Source of the DNA: Pirellulales bacterium
Lineage (GTDB): Bacteria; Planctomycetota; Planctomycetia; Pirellulales; Lacipirellulaceae
Length of the DNA: 64,000 nt
NCBI GenBank assembly: GCA_028279215.1
Contig: JANQOF010000068.1
Span: 37,181-101,180, forward strand
Reading direction: 5' to 3'
The notes beneath the pieces were generated by a model, which saw only the letters and a list, made by a program, of their open reading frames with translations, was not told the origin of the DNA and did no database searches. Every line of letters begins with the position of its first letter. The stretch's first letter is position 1. The translations under genes were made by a program, and so were the position numbers. Shown piece by piece: positions 9,532 to 18,624 of this stretch.

Positions 9532-10923
9532 TTACGGGCGTGGAATCATCGACTGAGTGCCTGCTTTGGCCAACGAATCTGCGATGTGTCGCAACACCGT
9601 TTCGTCGTCCGACGTGTCCCATTCGCCAGGTCGCCCTTCATGTTCCCAGCGAACGAGCTGAACCAGCGCTTCGAGTTCCTCGGGCGTCCCAGCGAACGGC
9701 GGCATGAAGGGTTTTGTGTATTGGAGTTTGGCGATGTTGAGTCGCAACTGATCGATGCTCCACGTACCCGCCAGATGCATCACGCCGTTGGCCCCGTCCA
9801 TCGTATGGCAGATGCTGCACTGCATGCGAAACACGCGGGCGCCAAGCACCAGTTGGTCTGTCGGATAACTGCTTGCATTGATTAGTGGATAGGGGTCGTT
9901 CGTCACGCAACCGACCTCTCTGAAGTAAGCCACTTCGTCGTTGGTAATGCTGTTGGAGTAGAGCGTGTGTCGCACCGTGTACGGCTTACGAACGCCCTCA
10001 CGAACAAACTCGCCACCCGCCGTCGCGGCAAACGCCAGCACGCACAGCATCGCGGCGGTCGCGCCGTTGACGAACAGTTTCGGCCTGGCGAACATTGCAA
10101 TGGCGTACGCGCCGATCAGCAGCGACGCGCCCGCACCAAGGGTGAAGAACAGCGTCATGGCGATGCTCCCGCCCATCACCCACCCTCGGCTGTCGGCCGG
10201 CAGCACGGCCAAGTACCAACCGCCTACGACCGGCATCAAAGCCATCGGAGCCAGAAACCAGAACACGCGGCGAACCAAAGTCCACCTTTCGTCGGCCGAA
10301 AAACCGCTTGCCACGTTCACCACCAACGCGGCAACCAGTCCAGCGATCGCCATCGACGCAAGCGTGCGATAAATGAGCGAAGGCCAGAACGTCGCGTTGA
10401 AGAACCCCGCCCAAATGCTGCGATCCTCCAACCACCCACCAGGCGTCAGTTGCCACGACAAGATGCCGTTGATCCAAAACAGGCTCATCCACGCCGCTAC
10501 GGCGTAGATCTGTAGCAGCAACAGCCGCGTCTTTCCATCGAGTATTTTGGCATAGCGGTAGAACGCATATCCACTGGCAACCTCCACGCAAAAGAACGTC
10601 CACTCCGTGGCCCACAACCAGTGAAACTCGTCGACCATCAGCCCAATGGTGCGTGGGCTGATTTGAATCGTCGTGAGCCACATCGCAACGCCGGTGAGAG
10701 CCCCGGTCACAAAGCTCACCAGTACCAGCCAACGAAAGTAGCCGTCGACAAATCGGCGGGCGAGCCGGTCGCCGTACTTGTTGTCGCGCCACTGAAAGTA
10801 ACATAGCAGCATCCCGCCCCCGATTGCGAATTGGGCGAGGAACACATGAAAAATACCCAACCCACCAATCACCATCCCCTTCATCACCGGGCCAAAGTCG
10901 TTGATGGGATAGTAAGGAAACAT
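9532..10923 (-). CDS. Cytochrome bd-like oxidase subunit I fused to a C-terminal cytochrome c domain
   Basis: A 463-residue protein. Residues 15 to about 305 form 8 or so membrane helices with features like CydA: H26 in the first helix, and a helix with H101, E107 and E114 (FHWLWATEWTFFCVEV) resembling the acidic proton-channel helix of bd oxidases. After the last helix comes a monoheme cytochrome c domain: heme attachment CSICH (C369, C372, H373) and a likely distal ligand M407 in KPFMPPFAG. This architecture fits the cytochrome-c-fused branch of the bd superfamily, where a c-type cytochrome rather than quinol could donate electrons. It is the first gene of a two-gene operon. No Q-loop typical of quinol-oxidising CydA is evident. 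Confidence 0.8.
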   Translation of the reverse strand: MFPYYPINDFGPVMKGMVIGGLGIFHVFLAQFAIGGGMLLCYFQWRDNKYGDRLARRFVDGYFRWLVLVSFVTGALTGVAMWLTTIQISPRTIGLMVDEFHWLWATEWTFFCVEVASGYAFYRYAKILDGKTRLLLLQIYAVAAWMSLFWINGILSWQLTPGGWLEDRSIWAGFFNATFWPSLIYRTLASMAIAGLVAALVVNVASGFSADERWTLVRRVFWFLAPMALMPVVGGWYLAVLPADSRGWVMGGSIAMTLFFTLGAGASLLIGAYAIAMFARPKLFVNGATAAMLCVLAFAATAGGEFVREGVRKPYTVRHTLYSNSITNDEVAYFREVGCVTNDPYPLINASSYPTDQLVLGARVFRMQCSICHTMDGANGVMHLAGTWSIDQLRLNIAKLQYTKPFMPPFAGTPEELEALVQLVRWEHEGRPGEWDTSDDETVLRHIADSLAKAGTQSMIPRP

Positions 10924-11812
10924 CTTTAGGGAGTAGGCTGTGGGCGGTCACCAATGCGTCCGTGAGTCGTAAGTTAAGTATGGTAACGTTGGGCAACCTT
11001 CGACATATGCGGCAATTCGTCGCACGACGCTCGCCGACTGGCCGCCATACGCGAGCCGGCGCCATCGAAGCGTGTATCGAATACCACAGCGCGCGGTTGG
11101 CGAGAGTTTCTCCCCGATTATTCCCCAATGGGGCAAAACCTGCTTTCCTAAGTCGTTGCTACTGCGGAGCTTGGGTTCTTCCCCGACGTCGATCGGGCGA
11201 AACGCGATTCGTTGGGGCAAAACTCGCCTCGGCCGACGCCAGGCCCAATCCCTAACCCGTTGACCGCCAAGGAGTTGCGGAACCGAGAGACCGTCAGCGT
11301 CACGAGGTTTTGCCCCAGGGTTTCCCACAGTTGGGGCAAAACCCACTCTTGAATGAACAATTGCAAAATACCCAATGACCAAACAGAGCGATCCGACGCC
11401 TCCAACTCGGCGTTGAACTAGGTCCCCCTGGCCCCCGACCCTAATCCCTGCCCCCTCTGAAAAGGCGGACGTCCGCCGGCGCCGCGAGTGGCGCGTGTTC
11501 CGCGAGCGCGAATCATTGGGCAGGTGGAAGGATGCACTCGAGGTTTCGATAGGGGTACAGAACCCTACCCTCGTTGGCCAACACATCCCACAAACACATG
11601 CGGTACCCAATAACCCGCGCACGCGGCCGCCACTCGACTAACCGAACGATTTGCTCATGTAACCTATCACAGTAGGTGGCCTACTTTCTACAAAAATCGC
11701 CCAAGAATTTACCCTCCCATGGGCGGGGGCAGACGCGCCAGCGTGTGGGAGAGGACTGCAACAGAAACGAGTCCTGACGCCCTCACCCACGATTTGCACT
11801 CTTTGCTCTCAT
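10924..11812. other. Intergenic gap of about 890 bp holding a recurrent GC-rich motif
   Basis: No credible gene: the open frames here are proline/arginine-rich and lack family features or ribosome binding sites. The segment 11128-11344 holds four copies of a WTGGGGCAAAAC motif, described separately. The rest is AT-poor sequence with runs of CCCC; at 11710-11760 there is a CTCCCATGGGCGGG stretch with short inverted repeats. Confidence 0.5.
11128..11344. repeat. Four copies of the TTGGGGCAAAAC motif
   Basis: Copies at 11128-11140 (ATGGGGCAAAACC), 11212-11225 (TTGGGGCAAAACTC), 11304-11318 (reverse strand, CTGGGGCAAAACCTC) and 11331-11344 (TTGGGGCAAAACCC). The last two face each other with 12 bp between. 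The same core recurs at 55604-55619 and 63919-63933, always outside genes. Confidence 0.7.
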
Positions 11813-12850
11813 CTATTTCCCCTTCTCCAGCCCCTTCAAAATCACTTCCATCCGCCTAACGTAACGCTGCTTGCGCTCCAAACGTTCAGCGAGATGCGGA
11901 CTCGGATCGGTCGCTCGTTGTTGGGCCAGTTGGGCGATCTCGGCTTTAGTCTCTTCCAACTGGTCGGCCAATCGCATCAGCTTGCTGGCTCGCTCGGCGT
12001 CGGGGAAGAATACGTGATCCGCGGCCGTAGCCAACCCGAGTTCGCCGGTGCCGATATCATCGGGAATCACGGTAGCCTCTTCGGGCAATCTTCGCTGGTT
12101 CTGGTAGACCGGCGACACGACCTCGATGCCCGCACCATGTAGCATGTCGACTACCATCTTGCGGAGGTTCGACCTGGCGGTGACCATCGCGTTGACTTCC
12201 TCTAACACGCCAGCGATGCGGTAGGTGACGGAGTAATCACCCAACTCCGTGATCTGTACCCGCGGGTCGCGGAGTTCGGCCGCCAACGCGGCCATCTCGA
12301 GCACGCGTTCAACTTCGGCCCGCGACACGTCGTACGCAAGCGAAACGGTACAAGAAATGATCGTGCCCTCCACGTGAACGACCTTGACCGGCCGCGACAC
12401 GATGTGGAAACTCGGCACCCGCATTAGGTCGCGGTCTTCGGTTTGTAGCTCGGTGTACAGGAGTCGCACCTGCGTGACACGGCCCGCGGTGTGGTCGAAC
12501 TCGAGGATATCGCCCGGGCGGTAGGTCTCTTCGAACAACAACATGGCCCCAGCCATCACGTTGGACAGCAGCGGCGTCGACGCCAGCGCCAGGCCGCCGG
12601 ATATGATAATGCCCACCACAGCCAGGAAGTGATGCTCCATGTCGAGCGTCGCCAGCGAGAGCGACACGCCCATCAAGCTCACGAGCGAGAGCACCGTGCG
12701 TCGCAACAGCCGCTGATCGTCGAGCTGCGGTACACTCCGCCCTTTTCGCAACCTATGCCGCACCACCAGCACAACGACAAGCGTGATGAGTAGGATCAAG
12801 CAAAAGGGCCAGCGACGGAGGAGCCATAGCTCGATCGCTTCGGCAGACAT
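11813..12850 (-). CDS. MscS-family mechanosensitive channel-like protein
   Basis: A 345-residue membrane protein. Hydrophobic helices lie at about 16-30, 50-66 and 74-106; the last, glycine/alanine-rich one (GIIISGGLALASTPLLSNVM) resembles the pore helix TM3 of MscS. It is followed by the beta domain (RPGDILEF, then GRVTQV) and the alpha/beta cytoplasmic domain to about residue 240. A long coiled-coil C-terminal extension (about 285-345, EERASK...LAERLERKQ-like charged heptads) goes beyond a minimal MscS. Role: probable osmotic safety valve or ion channel in the inner membrane. It is probably transcribed alone. Confidence 0.85.
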   Translation of the reverse strand: MSAEAIELWLLRRWPFCLILLITLVVVLVVRHRLRKGRSVPQLDDQRLLRRTVLSLVSLMGVSLSLATLDMEHHFLAVVGIIISGGLALASTPLLSNVMAGAMLLFEETYRPGDILEFDHTAGRVTQVRLLYTELQTEDRDLMRVPSFHIVSRPVKVVHVEGTIISCTVSLAYDVSRAEVERVLEMAALAAELRDPRVQITELGDYSVTYRIAGVLEEVNAMVTARSNLRKMVVDMLHGAGIEVVSPVYQNQRRLPEEATVIPDDIGTGELGLATAADHVFFPDAERASKLMRLADQLEETKAEIAQLAQQRATDPSPHLAERLERKQRYVRRMEVILKGLEKGK

Positions 12851-12924
12851 AAGATTACCGTGATTCAGGGAATTCTGGCGCCACTTCGAATACCAAGCCT
12901 ACGCACTGATCCTCGTTTGGCAAC

Positions 12925-13287
12925 TCATTCGCTCATCACATCCACAATGCTGCACGCTTGAATGGGATCGAAACCAAGCTCGCGGGCTCGTTCGATCACC
13001 TCGGGAGCATCGCTGCCAGGATTGAGCCACAGCTCCTTGCAGCCCTTGGCGGCAACTTCGTCGAGCACAGTCAGCCCAATCGCCGGTGGTAGATAAACAC
13101 TAATGCGATCGAGTTCCGCGGGCACCTCGGTCAACGACGTGTAGACAGTTAGCCCTTCGATTTCGCCCCCCTTGGGATTCACCGGAAACACCTGATATCC
13201 CTGCTGAAGGTGCGCCTTGAGCGACTTGTAACCGAACTTCGACGGATCGGCGCTAGCACCGAGAATGGCGACGGTCGGCTTGGACAT
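12925..13287 (-). CDS. CoA-binding (YccU-like) domain protein
   Basis: A 120-residue single-domain protein with a Rossmann-type nucleotide-binding start (VAILGASADPSKFG) and the conserved VFPVNPK segment. The late motif VDVMSE stands in place of the usual C-terminal tail. Homologues bind CoA; the physiological role is not settled. A good ribosome binding site (AAAGGA) lies about 9 nt before the ATG. It is flanked by an inverted repeat element upstream. Confidence 0.88.
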   Translation of the reverse strand: MSKPTVAILGASADPSKFGYKSLKAHLQQGYQVFPVNPKGGEIEGLTVYTSLTEVPAELDRISVYLPPAIGLTVLDEVAAKGCKELWLNPGSDAPEVIERARELGFDPIQACSIVDVMSE

Positions 13288-13307
13288 GCCTTATTCCTTT
13301 CTGGATT

Positions 13308-13515
13308 GGAACCGCCAAGACGCCAAGAGCGCCATGGAGAGAGGATGCGGCTGGCAACCGAGGTAGGACCCCAAAATCTGCAAGCACTTGCAGTTGAATG
13401 ATACCATCGGGAGCCTTCGCTGAACAATCTGGCGCTTCGCTCTACCCGAATTGGTGCGTACCATCCGCGAACACACCCAATTCCCTCCTTGCAGCTCTGG
13501 CGTCTTGGTGGTTCA
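13308..13515. repeat. Inverted repeat pair, GAACCGCCAAGACGCCA type
   Basis: The left arm 13308-13337 reads GGAACCGCCAAGACGCCA... and the right arm 13488-13515 reads as its reverse complement with few changes (CTCTGGCGTCTTGGTGGTTC). The arms lie about 150 bp apart, and the right arm runs into the stop codon of the trans-sulfuration gene. The sequence between holds no gene. Confidence 0.65.
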
Positions 13516-14655
13516 ATCTGCCAGGGCCTGCGCCAGATCGTCACGCAAATCCTCGAATGCCTCCAAGCCAACGCTCAAGCGGATCATGCCATCGGTAATG
13601 CCGTGCTTGGCGCGGTCGGCGGCGTCGTAGCTGGCGTGAGACATGCTGGCGGGCTGTTCGATGAGCGATTCAACCGCCCCGAGGCTGACCGCCAGATGGA
13701 ACAACTTGGTCGACTCGACTACTCGCTTGGCATCTTCGAACGAGCCGTCGACGTCGAACGACATCATGGCGCCGAATCCACCCTCCATCTGCCGAGCGGC
13801 GATCGCGTGCCCGGGATGCGTCGCAAGGCCCGGGTAGCGCACACACGCGACCTTTGGATGATCGACGAGCCACTCGGCGAGTTGCAGCGCGGTGCGGCAT
13901 TGTTCGCGCACGCGAAGTTCCAAGGTCTTCAGCCCCCGCGCACATAGGAATGCCTCGAACGGCCCCATGATCGCGCCGGTGGCATTGGCGACAAAGTACA
14001 ACTGGTCGTAGAGTTCCTTACTGGCCGCCACTAGCACGCCGCCCATCAGGTCGCTATGCCCGCCGATGTACTTGGTGGCTGAGTGCATCACAATGTCGGC
14101 GCCGAGTTCCACGGGCCGCGTCAGCACCGGCGTGGCGAACGTGCTGTCGACGCCCAGCAGCGCGCCGGCCTTGTGGGCCATTTCTGCGCAAGCGGCAATT
14201 TCGGTGATGGTCATCCGCGGATTTCCAGGCGACTCGATCCACACGAGTTTGGTGTTCGGCCGGATCGCCTCGGCAAACGCGTCGAGGTGAGTCGAATCCG
14301 CGAGCGTCGTCTCGATGCCTGCTCGGCTAGTAATATGGTGCAACAATCGATAGGTTCCGCCGTAGATGTCGCTACCCGCCAAAATGTGGTCGCCTGCGTT
14401 GAGCATCGAGGTCACGCAGTGCGTCGCCGCCATGCCCGAGGCAAAGGCAAGCCCACCGGCGCCGCCCTCGAGATTGGCAACCGTCTCTTGGAAACTGCTC
14501 CGCGTAGGATTGCCGCTCCGCGAGTAATCAAAATCCCGCCACTTCCCGGCCTCGAGCTGCATGAACGTGCTCGCCACATGAATCGGCCGAACGACTGCGC
14601 CAGTTTCCGGGCAGGGATCGTTGCCAACGTGAATTGCTCGGGTGCGAAAGTGCAT
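13513..14655 (-). CDS. PLP-dependent trans-sulfuration enzyme (cystathionine gamma-synthase/lyase family)
   Basis: A 380-residue Cys/Met metabolism PLP enzyme. The Schiff-base lysine is K195 in HSATKYIGGHSD, the phosphate-binding tyrosine/arginine motif is YSRSGNPT (45-52), and the glycine-rich FASGMAAT is at 71-78. Family members interconvert cysteine, homocysteine and methionine precursors; cystathionine gamma-synthase, gamma-lyase and methionine gamma-lyase cannot be told apart reliably by eye. It stands 62 bp downstream of trpS on the same strand. No riboswitch or T-box is seen upstream. Confidence 0.9.
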   Translation of the reverse strand: MHFRTRAIHVGNDPCPETGAVVRPIHVASTFMQLEAGKWRDFDYSRSGNPTRSSFQETVANLEGGAGGLAFASGMAATHCVTSMLNAGDHILAGSDIYGGTYRLLHHITSRAGIETTLADSTHLDAFAEAIRPNTKLVWIESPGNPRMTITEIAACAEMAHKAGALLGVDSTFATPVLTRPVELGADIVMHSATKYIGGHSDLMGGVLVAASKELYDQLYFVANATGAIMGPFEAFLCARGLKTLELRVREQCRTALQLAEWLVDHPKVACVRYPGLATHPGHAIAARQMEGGFGAMMSFDVDGSFEDAKRVVESTKLFHLAVSLGAVESLIEQPASMSHASYDAADRAKHGITDGMIRLSVGLEAFEDLRDDLAQALAD

Positions 14656-14717
14656 TGTTTGTCAGTTGTTCGTTGTCAGTTGCGATTTGGCAAAGGCTAC
14701 CAATGTCGGTCGCAGCA

Positions 14718-15689
14718 CTACCACCCGGCTACCCCGCAGGCATCCTGCGCCCGTTCAAGCACGGTTCGAGCTTTCGCCCGCGCCTTCTCCGCACCTGCGG
14801 CCAGAATCTGGTACACTTCGTCCGGCGTGGCCGCCAACTCTTCGCGACGCTCGCGTACCTCGGCCCAATAGCGCTGGGCGGCATTGGCCAGCGCCTTCTT
14901 TACCTCGCCGTAGCCGAAGCCACCCTTGCGATAGATTTCGCGCATTGCCGCCACCTCGTCGTCGGGGGCCACCAGTTTGAAGAGGTCCATCAGCACGTCG
15001 CCATCGGGGTCCTTGGGTTCCTCCATTGGCCGGCTGTCGGTTTGGATTCGCATGATCTGCTTGCGCTGTTTCTTCTCCGTCTCAAACACCGCTAGCGTGT
15101 TGTTGTAGCTCTTGCTCATTTTTTCGCCGTCAGTACCAGGCACCTTGGCGGATTGGTCGAGCACTTTGCCCTTGGGCATAACGAACGTTTCACCGAAGTG
15201 ATGGTTGAACGAACCAGCGATGTCGCGGCACACTTCGATGTGCTGCAGTTGATCTTCGCCCACCGGCACAACGTCGGCGTCGTAGGCCAAGATGTCGGCC
15301 GCCTGAAGGACGGGATACGTGAACAGCCCAGCGTCGGCCTTCAGCCCCTTGGCCAGCTTGTCCTTGTAGCTAACGCACCGCTCCAACAGTCCCATCGGCG
15401 TGCCGGTCATCAACAGCCAGCACAGCTCACTCACCTCGGGCACATCGCTCTGCACAAACAGCACGGCTTTTTCGGGATTGAGCCCGAGCGCCAAGAGGTC
15501 GATCGCCCCGTCGAACGTGTACTGGCGCAAGAGTTCCTTGTCTCGCACGGTCGTCAGCGCGTGCAGATTGGCGATGAAGTAATACGCCTCGTCGGCGGCA
15601 TCTTGCAGCTCGATGTACTGCCGAATGGCGCCGAAGTAGTTACCCCAGTGAAACGGGCCAGTCGGTTGGATGCCAGAGAGTACGCGCAT
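14718..15689 (-). CDS. trpS: Tryptophanyl-tRNA synthetase
   Basis: A 323-residue class I aminoacyl-tRNA synthetase that charges tRNA-Trp. The HIGH-like signature is TGPFHWGNY (10-18) after the family-typical start [10 protein letters not shown]. The KMSKS loop is [10 protein letters not shown] (about 188-196). Length is normal for bacterial TrpRS. It lies 20 bp downstream of pyrD and upstream of the trans-sulfuration gene, so pyrD-trpS-trans-sulfuration may be one transcript. Confidence 0.96.
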   Translation of the reverse strand: MRVLSGIQPTGPFHWGNYFGAIRQYIELQDAADEAYYFIANLHALTTVRDKELLRQYTFDGAIDLLALGLNPEKAVLFVQSDVPEVSELCWLLMTGTPMGLLERCVSYKDKLAKGLKADAGLFTYPVLQAADILAYDADVVPVGEDQLQHIEVCRDIAGSFNHHFGETFVMPKGKVLDQSAKVPGTDGEKMSKSYNNTLAVFETEKKQRKQIMRIQTDSRPMEEPKDPDGDVLMDLFKLVAPDDEVAAMREIYRKGGFGYGEVKKALANAAQRYWAEVRERREELAATPDEVYQILAAGAEKARAKARTVLERAQDACGVAGW

Positions 15690-15709
15690 GCTGTGGGAGG
15701 GGTCGGGAT

Positions 15710-16651
15710 TCAGGGGGCGGGGGTCAGGGTGTTTAGTGTACCGACGACGCCGTCGACCGAGGTCGCGTCAAGCTCGCCAAACGCCTCGGGCAAAGCATCC
15801 AACACTTCCATGGACGCCTTCGGATTGTAGAAGTTCACTGTGCCGAGTTGAACCGCTGTTGCGCCAGCGACGAGGAACTCCATCACGTCGTCGATGTTCG
15901 CGATCCCGCCTATGCCGACAATTGGCGTGTCGGTCGCCTGGCGGGCCTGGTAAACACATCGCAGCGCGATGGGCTTGATCGCTGGTCCGCTCAGTCCACC
16001 CACCACGTTGCCGAGCAGTGGTCGCCTGTTCCGCCAATCGACTGCCATGCCCAAGCACGTGTTGATAAGCGACAGCGCGTCGGCTCCACCGGCTGACGCA
16101 GCTTTGGCCATCGACGCGACGTTGGTCACGTTGGGGGTGAGCTTTGCCAGGATGGGCGTGTTCGTCGCTTGGCGGCAGCGTCGTACCAGATCCTCGCACA
16201 TGCCTGGGTCGGTTCCAAAGTCGACTCCGCCCGATACGTTGGGGCATGAGATGTTCAACTCAACCGCCGCAACGCCTTCAACGTCGGCTAGCCGCTCGGT
16301 GAGTTCGACGAACTCGTCCGCCGTACGGCCTGCGACGCTCACCACGATCGGAACGCCAAGCGACGCCAGGAACGGCATGAGCTTCTCGATGAACGACTCA
16401 ATGCCATCGTTATCGAGCCCGATCGAGTTGAGCATGCCGGCGGGTGTCTCGACGGTTCGCCAGGGAGCGTTACCCGCGCGTGGCTGCTTGGTGATCGTCT
16501 TGGGCAGGATGCCTCCCAGCCGCCCCAAGTTCACCAGCCCTTGCATCTCGCGTGCGTAGCCGAACGTGCCGGAGGCTACCAGAATCGGATTGGGCAGATG
16601 CAGGCGGCCGAGCGTTACGGAAAGGTCCACAAGCGAGTTCAATTTGCGCAC
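15710..16651 (-). CDS. pyrD: Dihydroorotate dehydrogenase (class 1)
   Basis: A 313-residue FMN enzyme of pyrimidine synthesis. The catalytic cysteine lies in [12 protein letters not shown] (about residue 135), which marks class 1 rather than the membrane-bound class 2 enzymes with serine. FMN-binding segments near [12 protein letters not shown] and VQLGTVNF are present. Class 1B enzymes use a PyrK partner, which is not in this window. The start is uncertain: the annotated GTG at 16651 and a GTG seven codons later (preceding DLSVTLG, the usual family beginning) are both possible; neither has a good ribosome binding site. Confidence 0.93.
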   Translation of the reverse strand: MRKLNSLVDLSVTLGRLHLPNPILVASGTFGYAREMQGLVNLGRLGGILPKTITKQPRAGNAPWRTVETPAGMLNSIGLDNDGIESFIEKLMPFLASLGVPIVVSVAGRTADEFVELTERLADVEGVAAVELNISCPNVSGGVDFGTDPGMCEDLVRRCRQATNTPILAKLTPNVTNVASMAKAASAGGADALSLINTCLGMAVDWRNRRPLLGNVVGGLSGPAIKPIALRCVYQARQATDTPIVGIGGIANIDDVMEFLVAGATAVQLGTVNFYNPKASMEVLDALPEAFGELDATSVDGVVGTLNTLTPAP

Positions 16652-16766
16652 TTACCGGCGGGGCTGTCTATGCCAAACCCGCACTATACCCCCACGGCAC
16701 TCTCGTGACGAGTCGCAACGCTGGCGGTTCAGGATCGCATGCCCAAACCGCCAAACGTGTGGTCGA

Positions 16767-16985
16767 CTAAATCACGCCACCATGCATCGGATGCGGTCGA
16801 AGGTGACTAGGCTGATCAAGGAACCAAATGCGTTCCCATTCGTCCAGGATCGCCGTAAAGTCCTCGGAAGTGAAGATCAACTCGCGGGCGCGGCGTGCCG
16901 GGTCGCCCGAGTACAGTGGGATCAGGCAGCCAACGTTGGTCGACAGGACGCAAGCCACTAGGCTCGCTAAAAACCACTTACGCAT
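16767..16985 (-). CDS. Small secreted or lipoprotein-like protein, unknown function
   Basis: A 72-residue protein with an N-terminal hydrophobic leader and a cysteine at about residue 20 (LSTNVGC), weakly like a lipobox; the -3 residue is asparagine, which is atypical. The rest is short, tryptophan- and arginine-containing, and ends in HPMHGGVI. The ATG at 16985 is used because the leader begins there; the longer upstream frame is arginine/serine-rich and non-coding in look. I do not recognise a family. Confidence 0.6.
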   Translation of the reverse strand: MRKWFLASLVACVLSTNVGCLIPLYSGDPARRARELIFTSEDFTAILDEWERIWFLDQPSHLRPHPMHGGVI

Positions 16986-17192
16986 GGAACTGGTACTCCT
17001 CCTTGAGTAACCACCGAGTAGCAGAGGTGCGAAGCTTCTGCTGTTCGGGTGACGTGATTCTCGGTTTGCTGCCCGTATCCTTGGGACTCGCCTTGTTGCG
17101 GTAACACCGCGATATAGTGGGTAAGTGATTTGAGCCAAACGACTTGCGACTTAGGTTGCCTAATTCCGCAAGACCGATCCTACATCATCCTG

Positions 17193-17600
17193 TTAATCGT
17201 AACTGGTTTGGTCGCTTGGACTTCGCGCCTGCATTGCTCCGTGGTCGCCAGCTGCTGATCCGTTCGCGTTGGCCGCTTCGGCAGCCCGCTCCTTCGCTTC
17301 TCGCTCTGCAGCCGCACGACGCTCTAACTCGCGAACGCGTGCTTCCATCTCCTTACCTGGCTTAAAGGTTACGACGAATTTCTCCGGAACCGAAACCTTC
17401 TCACCAGTGCGTGGGTTCCGCGCTTTGCGGGCTGCACGCTTCTTCACCTCGAAGACGCCAAAGTTGCGAAGCTCGATCCGATGGTCCTCTACCAGCGTCT
17501 CGACGATCGCGTCGAAAGTCTTCTGGACGATCTCCTTGGTCTTGAGCTGGGTCAGCCCAATCTCATCGGAAATGGTCTTCACTATCTCTTTTTTGGTCAC
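17193..17600 (-). CDS. HU/IHF-family DNA-binding protein with a C-terminal tail
   Basis: A 135-residue nucleoid protein. Residues 1-90 are a normal HU/IHF fold, with the DNA-intercalating arm [10 protein letters not shown] at 60-69. An additional 45 residues form an Ala/Glu/Arg-rich helix and then a low-complexity tail (91-135). The start is a GTG at 17600, preceded by GGGGAACTT. The longer open frame upstream is not HU-like. A sigma-70-type promoter fits upstream at 17675-17703. The tail may modulate DNA binding or protein contacts (inference). Confidence 0.92.
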   Translation of the reverse strand: MTKKEIVKTISDEIGLTQLKTKEIVQKTFDAIVETLVEDHRIELRNFGVFEVKKRAARKARNPRTGEKVSVPEKFVVTFKPGKEMEARVRELERRAAAEREAKERAAEAANANGSAAGDHGAMQARSPSDQTSYD

Positions 17601-17674
17601 AACGAAAGTTCCCCGGCCGAAGAGCAGTTGGGACCACCAAAATGGTCCACTTAGCGACGCGGTGCATTGCTCCA

Positions 17675-17703
17675 AGTGTAATTGTAGCAAGCACTAGTGT
17701 CAA
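17675..17703 (-). promoter_or_regulatory. Sigma-70-like promoter for the HU-family gene
   Basis: On the minus strand a perfect -35 (TTGACA, 17698-17703) and a -10 of TACACT (17675-17680), spaced by exactly 17 nt. The predicted start point is near 17668, leaving a leader of about 68 nt before the GTG. Confidence 0.55.
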
Positions 17704-18078
17704 GATTGACGCGCGCCGACTGGCTACTCATACGGCCATTTGTCGGGGGCGGTTCGGCCATTCTGGCGACCGGAACCAACCTTCGATAAACACACTCAAA
17801 CCCTTATCCTCAAACAACTTAGCACCCGTCAGGCGCTGCCGATTCGGCGTCGCGCCGAGCCAATTGGTCGCAAATCGTTGTCTCAAAACGCTTTGCGTCC
17901 GATTCGACCTGCCCGCATGCGCCATCCGCAGCGCAGCCCTCGGGACTCACAAGTTACTATCGACCCGCCCGTCGGCAGACTTCACCCAAACCTCAAAGTT
18001 TGTCGAACCGTCAAAATCCCTTAGCGCTTTGTACTATCAGCGACTTGCCGCATGGCGAATCCGCCGTTGCGGCCTGAT
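17704..18078. other. Intergenic gap, no gene seen
   Basis: About 375 bp between the HU promoter and the YkgJ-type gene. Open frames on either strand have no family features. I see no RNA gene, tandem repeat or strong terminator here. Confidence 0.4.
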
Positions 18079-18504
18079 TCACACACGAATCTTGCCGCGC
18101 TGCTCCTCGATTTGGTCGATGTCGTAGAGCTTCCCCTTGCCAGCACCTGGGCACTCCTGACATGTCGCCTCCCAGGCGTCCGGCGTCCGTAGATTCGAAT
18201 CCCAGAATGGCCACGTGCGACACTGCCTCGGTCGGGCGGAGTAGACGTTGCACTTGCGCGACTGGTTGTCGAAGAACACGCAATCGCCGTTGGCGTACTC
18301 CTTGAGGCTCTTGCGAACGCCTACCTTGCGAACGTACTTCTGCTCGAACCTCTCAACGTCCATCTCCACCAACTCGGCGATGGCAGCAATCTCCGCCTTG
18401 TTCACCCACACATATCCGGGTGCCCCCGTGCAGCAGTCGCCACAGCCAGTGCAACTGAACCGCAGGCCGTCGGAGTACCAGGGGGATGGGTCTTTATTGG
18501 GCAT
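18079..18504 (-). CDS. YkgJ-family cysteine-cluster protein
   Basis: A 141-residue protein with the CxxCxxCC-type start (FSCTGCGDCCTG, cysteines at 18, 21, 24, 25) and later cysteines in DCVFF, RKCNVYSARPRQC and the C-terminal TCQECPG. This is the YkgJ/UPF0153 pattern of a predicted Fe-S or zinc-binding protein with no firmly assigned reaction. The ATG at 18504 is chosen because the domain starts about 10 residues later; the upstream frame extension is unlike protein. It lies 120 bp downstream of moaA and may be cotranscribed with it. Confidence 0.85.
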   Translation of the reverse strand: MPNKDPSPWYSDGLRFSCTGCGDCCTGAPGYVWVNKAEIAAIAELVEMDVERFEQKYVRKVGVRKSLKEYANGDCVFFDNQSRKCNVYSARPRQCRTWPFWDSNLRTPDAWEATCQECPGAGKGKLYDIDQIEEQRGKIRV

Positions 18505-18624
18505 TGTTTTTTGGTTGGAGGGTGAGTTCTTGATTTGCAGAATGATGAATGTACTCCGCACAGCTTCGCCGTAATAGCCAACTATCAATCCTCGTTCATC
18601 GCTCAAAGCTCATCGTTCCTCCCC

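Noticed and set aside
9998..11128. A 376-residue minus-strand frame running upstream of the oxidase gene
   Set aside because: Overlaps the oxidase gene in another frame and has no membrane or motif pattern of its own.
10948..11622. A 224-residue minus-strand frame in the large gap
   Set aside because: Arginine/proline-rich, no ribosome binding site; more likely non-coding repeat-bearing DNA.
14655..14717. A SAM riboswitch or T-box ahead of the trans-sulfuration gene
   Set aside because: The gap to trpS is only about 60 bp, too short for either.
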